A DNA stretch of 38,889 nucleotides, from positions 1 to 38,889 of the forward strand of contig CAZMPG010000007.1 of assembly GCA_964568345.1 (NCBI GenBank). Direction: 5' to 3'. Below the pieces are notes generated by a model. It had not been told where the DNA came from and searched no databases. It saw only the letters and a program-made list of their open reading frames with translations. Positions 13,537 through 20,652 of this stretch are shown here, in pieces (within the stretch, counting starts at the first letter, position 1; every line of letters begins with the position of its first letter). The position numbers and the translations under genes were made by a program. This stretch comes from UBA12088 sp964568345. GTDB lineage: Bacteria > Patescibacteriota > Minisyncoccia > Phycocordibacterales > UBA12088.

Positions 13537-14388
13537 CTACCGACCGAGAGGCGTCACCGCGCAGCGAAAACCAACCGCATCGCCCGTGAAGGTCGGCGGA
13601 CTCGCCGCATAGAGTGCAAAGAGGCCGGCACTGCCTCCGCTCTCGTAGTACCCGCCCCGCATGGTACCTGCGACGATCGCGGGGTCGAACCATGCGCGGT
13701 CGCCGCCATACGCCGCGACACCCGCGCTCGTCGTCTCAACCGGGAAGCCGCTCACGTCCGCCTGCGCTACGAAGCCCGTCGGGGGAAGCGGACGGCTACC
13801 ATATGCGCCATCGGTAATGGTATCGTCTATCCACTCCCACACGTTGCCCACCATGTCGAACGCACTCGCGTCAGACACGCAGCGCATCCCGTCTCCGGTC
13901 CGCGCGACCCCGTCTGCTCGGTTCCGCGCCACATTGCAGTCATCCTCGGAGAGGTCAGCCGCTTCATCCGGCGTACCGAGCGATGCCTTGTACCACTCGT
14001 TTGCGGTCGGAAGCCGCTTCCCCGCCCGCGAGCAGAGCTGGCGTGCTTGCACCTGGCTCACGAAGCGCCACGGCATCGCACCGACACTTGCTACTGGTGT
14101 ACACGAGGGATCCACGACGTTCCGCACCGTCTCCGCTTCACCCTGCGGATCGTCGTAGAGGCACCCGTCTCCAGCCGATGCCTCGTACCGGTCTATACAA
14201 AAGGGGGTGAGAGCCTGGGTCACGAGCACCATACCCTCGGGGCACACGCCCGCATCACCCCCCTTCACCCCCATGAGCGACCCCACCATGGTGCGCGCCA
14301 CGTCGCCACGCATGTCCACCGCATTCGTGGCAAGCGTTGTCAGGACGATGGTGCTCACCACGACACCGAGGGTACGAAAGGGGCGCAT
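13537..14388 (-). CDS. exported FGE-sulfatase (SUMF1) domain protein
   Basis: The 283-residue protein has an N-terminal hydrophobic segment (about 7-24) and then the formylglycine-generating-enzyme fold (C-type-lectin-like): FCIDRYEAS, PWRFVSQVQARQLC, GKRLPTANEWYKAS, DMVGNVWEWIDD, MRGGYY and the terminal GFRCAVTP. The fold is also used by non-catalytic surface proteins. The C-x4-C copper site of true aerobic FGEs, which lies before GFRC, is absent, so sulfatase activation is unlikely. Several other cysteines (in CPEG, FCID, GCLYDD, SCTP) could form disulfides, consistent with export. The ATG at 14388 lacks an SD; a -10-like TACACT lies at 14412-14417. It lies between a small membrane protein and the dockerin protein. 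Confidence 0.85.
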   Translation of the reverse strand: MRPFRTLGVVVSTIVLTTLATNAVDMRGDVARTMVGSLMGVKGGDAGVCPEGMVLVTQALTPFCIDRYEASAGDGCLYDDPQGEAETVRNVVDPSCTPVASVGAMPWRFVSQVQARQLCSRAGKRLPTANEWYKASLGTPDEAADLSEDDCNVARNRADGVARTGDGMRCVSDASAFDMVGNVWEWIDDTITDGAYGSRPLPPTGFVAQADVSGFPVETTSAGVAAYGGDRAWFDPAIVAGTMRGGYYESGGSAGLFALYAASPPTFTGDAVGFRCAVTPLGR

Positions 14389-14447
14389 ACATGCGGACGA
14401 GCCGCATTTCCAGTGTAGCGCGGTGGGGTACTACGGTCCAGCACCAC

Positions 14448-14804
14448 TCACACAGTCCGGCGACGCTTCGCATCAAGGTAGAAGTTGAGGAGGATGAGAG
14501 CGAGGAGTGCCCCGCCTCCCACGGAGACGAGGGTGAGTGTGTACGCATCGCTTTCGCCCCCCTCACCACGAATGAGTGCTGCCTCGCGGGTACTCACTGC
14601 ACGCTCCCGCTCGTCAAGCCTCTGTGCGAGTGTGTTGAAGCGGTTTGCCTCGACACCCGCAACGACACCAACGGTGTTTGCGGTGAGAGGAGTGCTCCTG
14701 ATCTCCCGCCAACTCTGCGTCAGGAGAAGTCCGTAGCCAGAAAAGACGAGAAGTGTGGCAACGAGGAGTACCTTGGTGTCCCGCCGAGAGTACCGCCAGA
14801 GCAT
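14448..14804 (-). CDS. small two-helix membrane protein with coiled coil
   Basis: The 118-residue protein has one hydrophobic helix near each end (about 12-30 and 91-109), with a heptad-rich helical segment between them (about 48-80, NRFNTLAQRLDERERAVSTR). Both termini are basic (RYSRRDTK; DAKRRRTV), suggesting that they are cytoplasmic and that the coiled coil faces outward. No family is recognised. TAGCAT lies exactly 6 nt before the ATG, which resembles the leaderless starts of neighbouring genes. It sits between the DUF916-like and FGE-fold genes. Confidence 0.65.
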   Translation of the reverse strand: MLWRYSRRDTKVLLVATLLVFSGYGLLLTQSWREIRSTPLTANTVGVVAGVEANRFNTLAQRLDERERAVSTREAALIRGEGGESDAYTLTLVSVGGGALLALILLNFYLDAKRRRTV

Positions 14805-14810
14805 GCTGCT

Positions 14811-14816
14811 ATGCTA
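14811..14816 (-). promoter_or_regulatory. -10 box of a possible leaderless promoter
   Basis: TAGCAT ends 6 nt before the ATG at 14804. The spacing equals that at 13483 and 19806. Confidence 0.35.
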
Positions 14817-14822
14817 CGCCCC

Positions 14823-15890
14823 CTACGCCGATAAAACAACGAAGATACCCACAGCGACCACGACGAGGATAGCGAGCCACAATACCGTACGGATAAACCG
14901 CCGCACAAACGACGGCGCTCCCCGGGGTGTAACAGGCGCTCCCGCGCGTGCGAGCGCACGGCGCACGTACCCGCGGACCACCATAGCGATGATAAGCACC
15001 ATGAGAACGATGGCGCCAAGTGCGCTGCCGACCTCTTTCACCGGGATGATCCAGAGCGACACGTCGCGGGTCTCCGTCTTGCGCTCCGTATCGCCATACG
15101 CGACGGAAATACGAGCGGTGTAGCGTCCGACAAGGAAGTGATCGCTCGTCCACGTATTCGTGAAGACGCGGTCTGCACGAGGCATAATGGCGCCGCCTAC
15201 TTCATTGAACACGAGCTTCCCCACCTCGCGGTTGAACATATCGCTCACCACAATGATGCCAACAGGCCGCTCGAGCACCGTACCGGTGTTCTCTACCTTC
15301 GTCGAAAACGTGAGAGTCGGCTCTGTGTACAGCGAGCGATCGGTCGAGAATGCGCGGAGCGCGAGCGACTCAAGTGCAACACCATTCACCCGTATACTCA
15401 TGAGCGACGCGACCTGGAAGCCAACGCCAGCGCCCGATTCAGCCACCTTGTCAGCCTCGCGTGTGACAAAGATTGCTGCAAAGTAGCTCCCGGGAGACGC
15501 GTCCTGTGGTACCGTCACTGTGTAGGGTATCGAAACCGTCTGCCCGACCTCAAGTTCTACCTTGTCGCTGTTTGTCTTGACCCACGCTGCCGCTGTTTGA
15601 GGGTCGTCTGCCGGAACATCGGAGAAGATGGGGCGCCCGCTATCGTCCATACTCGAGATATTCCGGGTGCCGATAAAGTATACCTGCCTCCCGCCATTCT
15701 CGTTCGTGATACTAAGTTCACCCGTTTCCCTATCGCCCGGGTCAACGCGGAGTTCAATCGTGGAAGGTTGCACCTTCACAGAAAGCCCGTTCTGTGCTGC
15801 TGCCCGCACAGGGAACATGCTGAGCACCAACCCGGCAGCGAGTATGATTACGGTTGACTTTGCGGAAAGAAAGGGTGAGCAATACTGCAT
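14823..15890 (-). CDS. DUF916/WxLIP-like exported membrane protein (paralogue 1)
   Basis: The 355-residue protein has a signal peptide (about 10-33, ending RAAA), two beta-sandwich domains, and two C-terminal membrane helices (about 281-303 and 335-355). Domain one reads VQPSTIELRVDPGDRETGEL...WVKTNSDKVELEVGQT and PYTVTVPQDASPGSYFAAIF, the layout of the WxLIP peptidoglycan-binding domain (DUF916). Domain two, with STKVENTGTVLERPVGIIVV and YTARISVAYGD, resembles the following host-/WxL-binding domain (DUF3324). The ATG at 15890 was preferred over a GTG two codons upstream. No SD is visible. The family anchors WxL proteins to the wall in Firmicutes; here two paralogues lie upstream, with a candidate client gene between. 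Confidence 0.65.
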   Translation of the reverse strand: MQYCSPFLSAKSTVIILAAGLVLSMFPVRAAAQNGLSVKVQPSTIELRVDPGDRETGELSITNENGGRQVYFIGTRNISSMDDSGRPIFSDVPADDPQTAAAWVKTNSDKVELEVGQTVSIPYTVTVPQDASPGSYFAAIFVTREADKVAESGAGVGFQVASLMSIRVNGVALESLALRAFSTDRSLYTEPTLTFSTKVENTGTVLERPVGIIVVSDMFNREVGKLVFNEVGGAIMPRADRVFTNTWTSDHFLVGRYTARISVAYGDTERKTETRDVSLWIIPVKEVGSALGAIVLMVLIIAMVVRGYVRRALARAGAPVTPRGAPSFVRRFIRTVLWLAILVVVAVGIFVVLSA

Positions 15891-15916
15891 ACACACAATG
15901 ACTAGCCAATACCGTC

Positions 15917-15944
15917 GAACCTCCGCCTTCGTAGGCGGAGGTTC
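15917..15944 (-). terminator. 11-bp hairpin after the WxL-like surface protein gene
   Basis: GAACCTCCGCC / GGCGGAGGTTC with a 6-nt loop lies 35 nt after the stop of the 15979-17151 gene. No T run follows, so it could be a Rho-independent-like or mRNA-end-protecting hairpin. Confidence 0.5.
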
Positions 15945-15978
15945 GTGCGATTAAAGCATTCTCCTTCGCATGTCATCA

Positions 15979-17151
15979 CTAGAAGACCGGGGTTGCAATG
16001 TAGGTGAGAGTTGCCGTGTAGTCCTTTGCAGCCTCTTGGAGCTCCATGACCTCGACCTTGTAGGCAACCGTTGTTGAGCCGACGCCCATGCCGGCCGTCT
16101 GCTCGACCGCAGTGTTGTGGTAGAAGACCTCGACAGGATTGTTGAGGAAGTTGCCCTGGTACGCCGCATAGCCTGCACCCCACTTACCCGGCGTGGTACT
16201 CGACACGACGTTGTCGTCGGAGGTGAGTCCCCAGTGGCCATACGTGTTCGTGTTACCCATCGTGCCTGTCGGCCCCGCCCATACTGACGTGGAAGCCGTG
16301 CTTGCACCATCTATAAAGGTGTCAATCGTCGCACCGTTCCCCGCGAGGAGTGTGTGGTCAGCCTGTACAGTGACCGAAAAGCCATTGAGTGCGTTGGTAT
16401 CCACGCGCAACTCCTGCGCCATGAGCTTCGGAACGTTCGGCGCGATGGTACCGAACGGTACCGAGGTGGCGGTCGAGGTGCCCGAGGTCGTGGTCACATC
16501 ATTGTTCACCGTTATGCCAGCACCCACCCCGTTGATGCTGAAGGTGAAGATGGTGTCCACCGTCGCGGTGACGGTGACGTCGTCAATGATAGCGACGCGG
16601 GTGTCGCCGGAGTCGGCAAACGGCGTCGCACCCTGACCCGCGATCTGGATAACGTATGAGTTTGCAGAAGCGGGGTTGTTGATGAGGTTGCCGCCGGTTG
16701 TCGTGCCTATATCAATGATGAACGTCGTCGTCGAGGCAACCGTGTCGGGTGCACACATGGTAAAGTCTATTGTTTCAGCGTTGATCGTCGGATACATTTC
16801 CGATGCTGCGCCGCTGCAGCTTCCGGCCGCCGCAACCTTCGTGGCACCCTGGACAATGTAGATGTCGGCAACCGTGAGGCCCGTAAGGTCAAAAGCAGTC
16901 GTTGTGGGATCGAACGAAATGCGCATGTTCTGGCTCGTCACAAAACCACTTGGTGTCGTAAACTTGATGCGGTGCGCCGCATCAACACCAAGGTCGGAGT
17001 CGCTCAAGGTGTCACTAATAAGGTTGAGGCCTGCCGCCTGTGCGCGGTGAATCCACGCGGGGAGGCCGAGCGTCCACGCGAGGAGCGCGAGGATCGTCAC
17101 CACCGCGGTTGCGCGGTAGGACATGCGAAGTGCGAATGCTGTTCCCTTCAT
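15979..17151 (-). CDS. exported beta-rich surface protein with WxL-like C-terminal module
   Basis: The 390-residue protein has a long signal peptide (about 10-39, ending AQAA) and is otherwise Thr/Ser/Asn-rich beta structure. The last 170 residues carry the pattern VPFGTIAPNVPKLMAQELRV, then TNALNGFSVTVQADHTLLAG, and end in a hydrophobic strand with terminal Phe. The same pattern (IPFGRLTFGVPKTAAQRVSV, TNAVEGYQVFVFERQPLLAG) ends the 3350-residue protein. By layout and neighbourhood (DUF916-like genes on both sides) this module could be the WxL-like client held at the wall. The classical W-x-L motif is not clear, so this is inference. AT-rich sequence with ATTAAT stands 7 nt before the ATG. 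Confidence 0.7.
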   Translation of the reverse strand: MKGTAFALRMSYRATAVVTILALLAWTLGLPAWIHRAQAAGLNLISDTLSDSDLGVDAAHRIKFTTPSGFVTSQNMRISFDPTTTAFDLTGLTVADIYIVQGATKVAAAGSCSGAASEMYPTINAETIDFTMCAPDTVASTTTFIIDIGTTTGGNLINNPASANSYVIQIAGQGATPFADSGDTRVAIIDDVTVTATVDTIFTFSINGVGAGITVNNDVTTTSGTSTATSVPFGTIAPNVPKLMAQELRVDTNALNGFSVTVQADHTLLAGNGATIDTFIDGASTASTSVWAGPTGTMGNTNTYGHWGLTSDDNVVSSTTPGKWGAGYAAYQGNFLNNPVEVFYHNTAVEQTAGMGVGSTTVAYKVEVMELQEAAKDYTATLTYIATPVF

Positions 17152-17186
17152 ACAAGTAATTAATGCTGCTAAATAATGGGGGCTGT

Positions 17187-17232
17187 GCGGCAGCTCTGCC
17201 GCTTCCTAGAGTTCGTGTGGCACGCCTGCCAC
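17187..17232 (-). promoter_or_regulatory. two tandem hairpins in the 143-nt gap after DUF916-like paralogue 2
   Basis: GCGGCA/TGCCGC (17187-17202, loop 4) and GTGGCA/TGCCAC (17217-17232, loop 4) follow each other. Neither has a T run. They may end or stabilise the upstream transcript before the promoter region of the next gene. Confidence 0.35.
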
Positions 17233-17294
17233 CTACTCGTCTACCAGTATACCCTCCGCTCGACCTAGGCAAAACGGCGTGGTGTGGATAACCG

Positions 17295-18626
17295 CTACCG
17301 GACGCTACTCGTCGCCGCACCATCGTGCTCTTCGACGACCTGGTAGGTACGCTCGTACGTCAGCACATCCTCAAAGTAGGCGCTTGCCGCAAGCCAGCAG
17401 AGCGCAATGAACACGACGACCGCGAAGAATACACGGTACGTGTGAAAGAAGATACGCACCACGTGCTGGGGCCTACCCGCTGCGCTCCTCGGTGTGGACG
17501 GGGTGGTGCGCGGCGCCACGGCGGCACGCACCGGCAAGAGCAATGTCTGTACGGATAGACGTTTCGTACCGATGGTCTTTTGGTGTGGCATGTCAGCGCT
17601 CTGTGGTGTTGTAGAGTCGTGGTGTCGCTCCCCTTGCCCGAGCGCGAGCGCGTGGCGAATGTACGCCCGTATCGCCCACCCGAGCACGAGCACGAAGGCT
17701 GCCACCACAGCGAGCGCCTTGAGGATTGGTACGATGGGGAGGACGTAAAAGTACGTCGTGGCCTGTGCGTACTGGGTCGTGTCGGCACCATAGCCGAGCG
17801 TCGCTTCAGCGCGATACCGGCCGAAGTCCCACTCACCGGTGTCAGACGACCATGAATATGAGAACATGCGGATGCTCCCGGGGAGCACATTCCCATACCT
17901 GCCCTCCTGATTTATCGGGATGTAGCCGCGCTTCTTGCCGAACATGTTGTAGATGGTGATGTCACCGCGCGGCTGGATGTGCACGTTGCCCTGGTTCTCG
18001 AAGCGAAGCGAAAGTCGTGCCTCCGCGGTGTCGTAGAGGGACTTTTCTGTCACGAAATCGCGGATACGACCTGCCTCCACCACATTGCCAGCAACCCTGA
18101 GGAAGATGAGCGACGCTATCGAGCCGGTCACCGAGAGTGCGCTCTCCCCTCCCGCGGCCCGTGGAGCGCTGTTGCCGATGAGAATAGCAGCGTAGTGGCC
18201 ACCCGGGTCGGCGTCGTGCGGCACCGCGATCGAGAGCGGGAGCGTGACGGTCTTACCCGCCGGTATCACGCGCGGCTCGGTCGGTAGGGTAATCCAGCTT
18301 GTCGCAGCGCTCGATGTGCCGAATGTTTCCGGCGGGAGGAAACGGACACGCCCCGCCTCCCCCGTGGGAGCGAACGGCGCCACCTCCGCGCCCACAGAGA
18401 GGGCGTATGCATTGCTGTTCACCACCTCGATGCCACTTGCCCACGACTCGCCGGGCTCAAGGGTGATCTGGATCAAGGGCGGCGTGACGGTGAGGGTAAG
18501 CTGGTTAGCCTGTGCGTACACACTAGCCCCCCATCCCATTCCGGTGAGGAGGAGTAGTGCAACAAGAAACACGCCGACCCGACGGGGCGTACTACGAACG
18601 ACGGGGTACCTGGATAGTGCTTCCAT
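17295..18626 (-). CDS. DUF916/WxLIP-like exported membrane protein (paralogue 2)
   Basis: The 443-residue protein has a signal peptide (about 15-39, ending YAQA) and the same two beta domains as its paralogues: VTPPLIQITLEPGESWASGI, SWITLPTEPRVIPAGKTV, PHDADPGGHYAAILIGN, then LRFENQGNVHIQPRGDITIY. Membrane helices follow at about 310-330 and 398-418, separated by a basic Pro/Thr/Ser-rich loop of about 65 residues, probably cytoplasmic. The start at 18626 lies inside the end of the upstream paralogue, so the two overlap by 35 nt and are co-transcribed; no SD is seen. A GTG six codons earlier is possible. It is probably a wall- or surface-protein-binding scaffold. Confidence 0.65.
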   Translation of the reverse strand: MEALSRYPVVRSTPRRVGVFLVALLLLTGMGWGASVYAQANQLTLTVTPPLIQITLEPGESWASGIEVVNSNAYALSVGAEVAPFAPTGEAGRVRFLPPETFGTSSAATSWITLPTEPRVIPAGKTVTLPLSIAVPHDADPGGHYAAILIGNSAPRAAGGESALSVTGSIASLIFLRVAGNVVEAGRIRDFVTEKSLYDTAEARLSLRFENQGNVHIQPRGDITIYNMFGKKRGYIPINQEGRYGNVLPGSIRMFSYSWSSDTGEWDFGRYRAEATLGYGADTTQYAQATTYFYVLPIVPILKALAVVAAFVLVLGWAIRAYIRHALALGQGERHHDSTTPQSADMPHQKTIGTKRLSVQTLLLPVRAAVAPRTTPSTPRSAAGRPQHVVRIFFHTYRVFFAVVVFIALCWLAASAYFEDVLTYERTYQVVEEHDGAATSSVR

Positions 18627-19806
18627 GGGCCGTGGGGCGGGCACGGGGCGAGAGCTGCACGGTTCCCGGAGTGCTCCGCACCGCCGCTTGCGGTGCCTGT
18701 ACTATACCACGCGGTGAGGGTGGAGCGGCTAAGGAAGCGCTGCGGCCAGGCGCCGTATACTCCCACGAGGTCTGGGGTGTGTACGGATCGCTCCTCCGCA
18801 GGGAGGCTACGGCGACCGGCCTCGGCCGCGCAACCGCTCGTAGGTGCACAACAAGCGTGCCGACGACCGCGAGGACGAGGACGCCGATGAGCGCAACACC
18901 GATCTCCTTCCATGGAAATACCCAGAAGTACAGGGTGTCCTGAACGCTCGCGAGCTGATCCTCGCCGTACTCGAGGTCGAGGAACGCTTTGTACTTGCCA
19001 AACCTCCCCGCCGCGCTCCACACGGCCGCAAGCTGCTTCTTCGCATCGGGCGATATCTCGCTGCCATCCGCATTGAGCGGCACACTCCCCACCTCCTCCC
19101 CTCGGCGGTTGAAGATGCGGATGGATCCCCGAGGCTCGACGAGGCGGTTCCCCACATTCTCGAGGAGGTACGAGAAGCCAACCGATTCGCCGAACACCAC
19201 CGACCCATCGGCCACAAAGGTGCCGAGCTGTAGGCGCTCCTTGGCGTCGTCACCGACCTCGACATTGAGCAGGAGTGCAGTGCCCTCAGGGGCGGGCTTC
19301 TGTGCGGCGTCTTCGCGGTACGGACCCTTCGTGAGCGCGATACGGGCGAAGTAGCTCCCCGGCTTCGCGGTCAAATTGACGTGGATGAGGTAGGGTACCT
19401 TGCGCGACTCATTGGGGCTGAGCTCGATAACCCCGCGGGTGATCTCGATCCAGTTTGCGAGCGACCGCGAGAGGTCGGTCTCCGCAGGGCCGGAAAAAGC
19501 CTGGGTGCCGTTCGTCGGGTCCACGTTCGCGACCGAGATGTAGAGGTCCATCCGCTGCGCGGTGTTGTTGGTGACGAGGAGCTCTTGCTTGATGATGTCG
19601 CGCGGCTTCGCCTTCTCATGTGCGACGATGGGGGTGACGGTGTAGGAGAGCTCCTGGAGCACGGGCGACGGTGCGCTTTGAGGTGTGCCGGTTGCTGCTA
19701 CCGTGCTCGTGCTGTCCGCGTACGCCATCGGCACGTGGGTACTCCAAAGGAGCGCGCTTGCACTAGCAACCGCGGCCGCCAGCACCAGCTGCGTGCCTGC
19801 TCGCAT
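18592..19806 (-). CDS. DUF916/WxLIP-like exported membrane protein (paralogue 3)
   Basis: The 404-residue protein has a signal peptide (about 5-30, ending AYADS), domain one with LSYTVTPIVAHEKAKPRDII, NWIEITRGVIELSPNESRKV and NLTAKPGSYFARIAL, domain two with YLLENVGNRLVEPRGSIRIF and KYKAFLDLEYGE, one membrane helix (about 302-322) and a cytoplasmic Pro/Arg/Ser-rich tail of about 80 residues. It is the most diverged of the three. TACAAT stands 6 nt before the ATG and no SD is visible, so the mRNA is probably leaderless. It leads a transcription unit with paralogue 2, whose start it overlaps. Confidence 0.65.
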   Translation of the reverse strand: MRAGTQLVLAAAVASASALLWSTHVPMAYADSTSTVAATGTPQSAPSPVLQELSYTVTPIVAHEKAKPRDIIKQELLVTNNTAQRMDLYISVANVDPTNGTQAFSGPAETDLSRSLANWIEITRGVIELSPNESRKVPYLIHVNLTAKPGSYFARIALTKGPYREDAAQKPAPEGTALLLNVEVGDDAKERLQLGTFVADGSVVFGESVGFSYLLENVGNRLVEPRGSIRIFNRRGEEVGSVPLNADGSEISPDAKKQLAAVWSAAGRFGKYKAFLDLEYGEDQLASVQDTLYFWVFPWKEIGVALIGVLVLAVVGTLVVHLRAVARPRPVAVASLRRSDPYTPQTSWEYTAPGRSASLAAPPSPRGIVQAPQAAVRSTPGTVQLSPRARPTAHGSTIQVPRRS

Positions 19807-19812
19807 ACAGAC

Positions 19813-19818
19813 ATTGTA
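19813..19818 (-). promoter_or_regulatory. -10 box of a leaderless promoter (DUF916-like paralogue 3)
   Basis: GGTACAAT with the hexamer ending 6 nt before the ATG at 19806, the same arrangement as upstream of the dockerin gene at 13483. Confidence 0.5.
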
Positions 19819-19872
19819 CCGCGCACTACCTAGGGGTGAGAAGTGCGGCGGTGGATAACGATGCGACCAGCG

Positions 19873-20430
19873 CTACGCCAACGCTACCAATGCGGCAACG
19901 AGCGGAATAGTGAGGTTGTCGAAGCCCCGGAGCGACAACGCTTCAGCGCACGCGACGAGCACACCGGCGCCTGCCGCAGTAAGCGCGGGTACACCGAAAA
20001 CAAGGAGCACCAGTGCACTCACCACGACGCACGCAAGCGAGCCCTCCAGGGTGCGACGTTCTCCCGCAAAGGAGAATCGGTGAACGCCGTACCGACCCAC
20101 AAGGGCCGCTGCTGGATCGGCGAATGCAAGGGTGAGCATACCGACACGAAATGCATCTCCGTGTTCCGGGAGCAGGAGGAGCGAGAGTGCCACTACCGCG
20201 CCAGCATATACGATGTCGCCGTAGCTCCCTGGCGCTACGGCACGTATCCGCGTCGCGAACGAGAGCTTCCGAGCAAGGAGAAATGCTGCGGCCAGCACAA
20301 CACCGACAGTGGCACCACCCACTTGCCCCAGGGGTGGCACGAGCTCCGCCACCGCAACCGCGAGCACTACGTGGAGCACCTTGCGTACAAGCGTATCCAT
20401 CATACCGCAACCAAATAGGTACTTGGTCAT
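19873..20430 (-). CDS. polyprenol/diacylglycerol kinase-like membrane protein (SEC59/VTE5 type)
   Basis: The 185-residue protein is almost entirely hydrophobic, with about six helices. Motifs of the SEC59/DGK1/VTE5 (COG0170) CTP-dependent lipid kinases are present: AFADPAAALVGRYG, then RRTLEGSLA, and near the end AEALSLRGFDNLTIPL. It would phosphorylate a polyprenol, dolichol or diacylglycerol in the membrane; in a surface-protein block, supply of a polyprenyl-phosphate carrier is a reasonable guess. The ATG at 20430 is used; a second ATG pair at 20403/20400 is possible. A complete MITE-like element starts only 10 nt upstream, and its terminal repeat supplies the bases of a possible -10 (TACTAG) for this gene. 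Confidence 0.75.
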   Translation of the reverse strand: MTKYLFGCGMMDTLVRKVLHVVLAVAVAELVPPLGQVGGATVGVVLAAAFLLARKLSFATRIRAVAPGSYGDIVYAGAVVALSLLLLPEHGDAFRVGMLTLAFADPAAALVGRYGVHRFSFAGERRTLEGSLACVVVSALVLLVFGVPALTAAGAGVLVACAEALSLRGFDNLTIPLVAALVALA

Positions 20431-20440
20431 AGCGCACCTA

Positions 20441-20652
20441 GTAACTGCTCACACCCTCCGCGTACTGTCTCTGCGAACCCCGCCTGCCGCGGGGATGGCC
20501 GCAGGCCTTGAGCCGCGAGCAGAGGTGGCGGGAAACAGTCCATGGTCTGAGCGGTATTTTGGTACCATAGCGAACATGATTCTGGATTGCTTCGCCTGCG
20601 GGCTCGCAATGACAACAACATCGGGCTGTTTCTGGAAGATGTGAGCAGCTAC
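20441..20652 (+). repeat. MITE-like element, complete copy D with terminal inverted repeats
   Basis: The 212-bp element begins GTAACTGCTCACA and ends TGTGAGCAGCTAC; the second is the inverted complement of the first with one mismatch in 13. It has no coding capacity. Inside are the blocks shared by the other copies (GGCCTTGAGCCGCGAGCAGA, GGTACCATAGCGAACATGAT, GGATTGCTTCG, CTCGCAATGACAACAACATC). No clear target-site duplication is visible. It occupies the gap between the polyprenol kinase and PepA genes; its last bases include the PepA stop codon. Confidence 0.75.

Noticed and set aside
13537..14388. A true formylglycine-generating enzyme activating sulfatases.
   Set aside because: The copper-binding cysteine pair is missing and no sulfatase gene is visible in the window.
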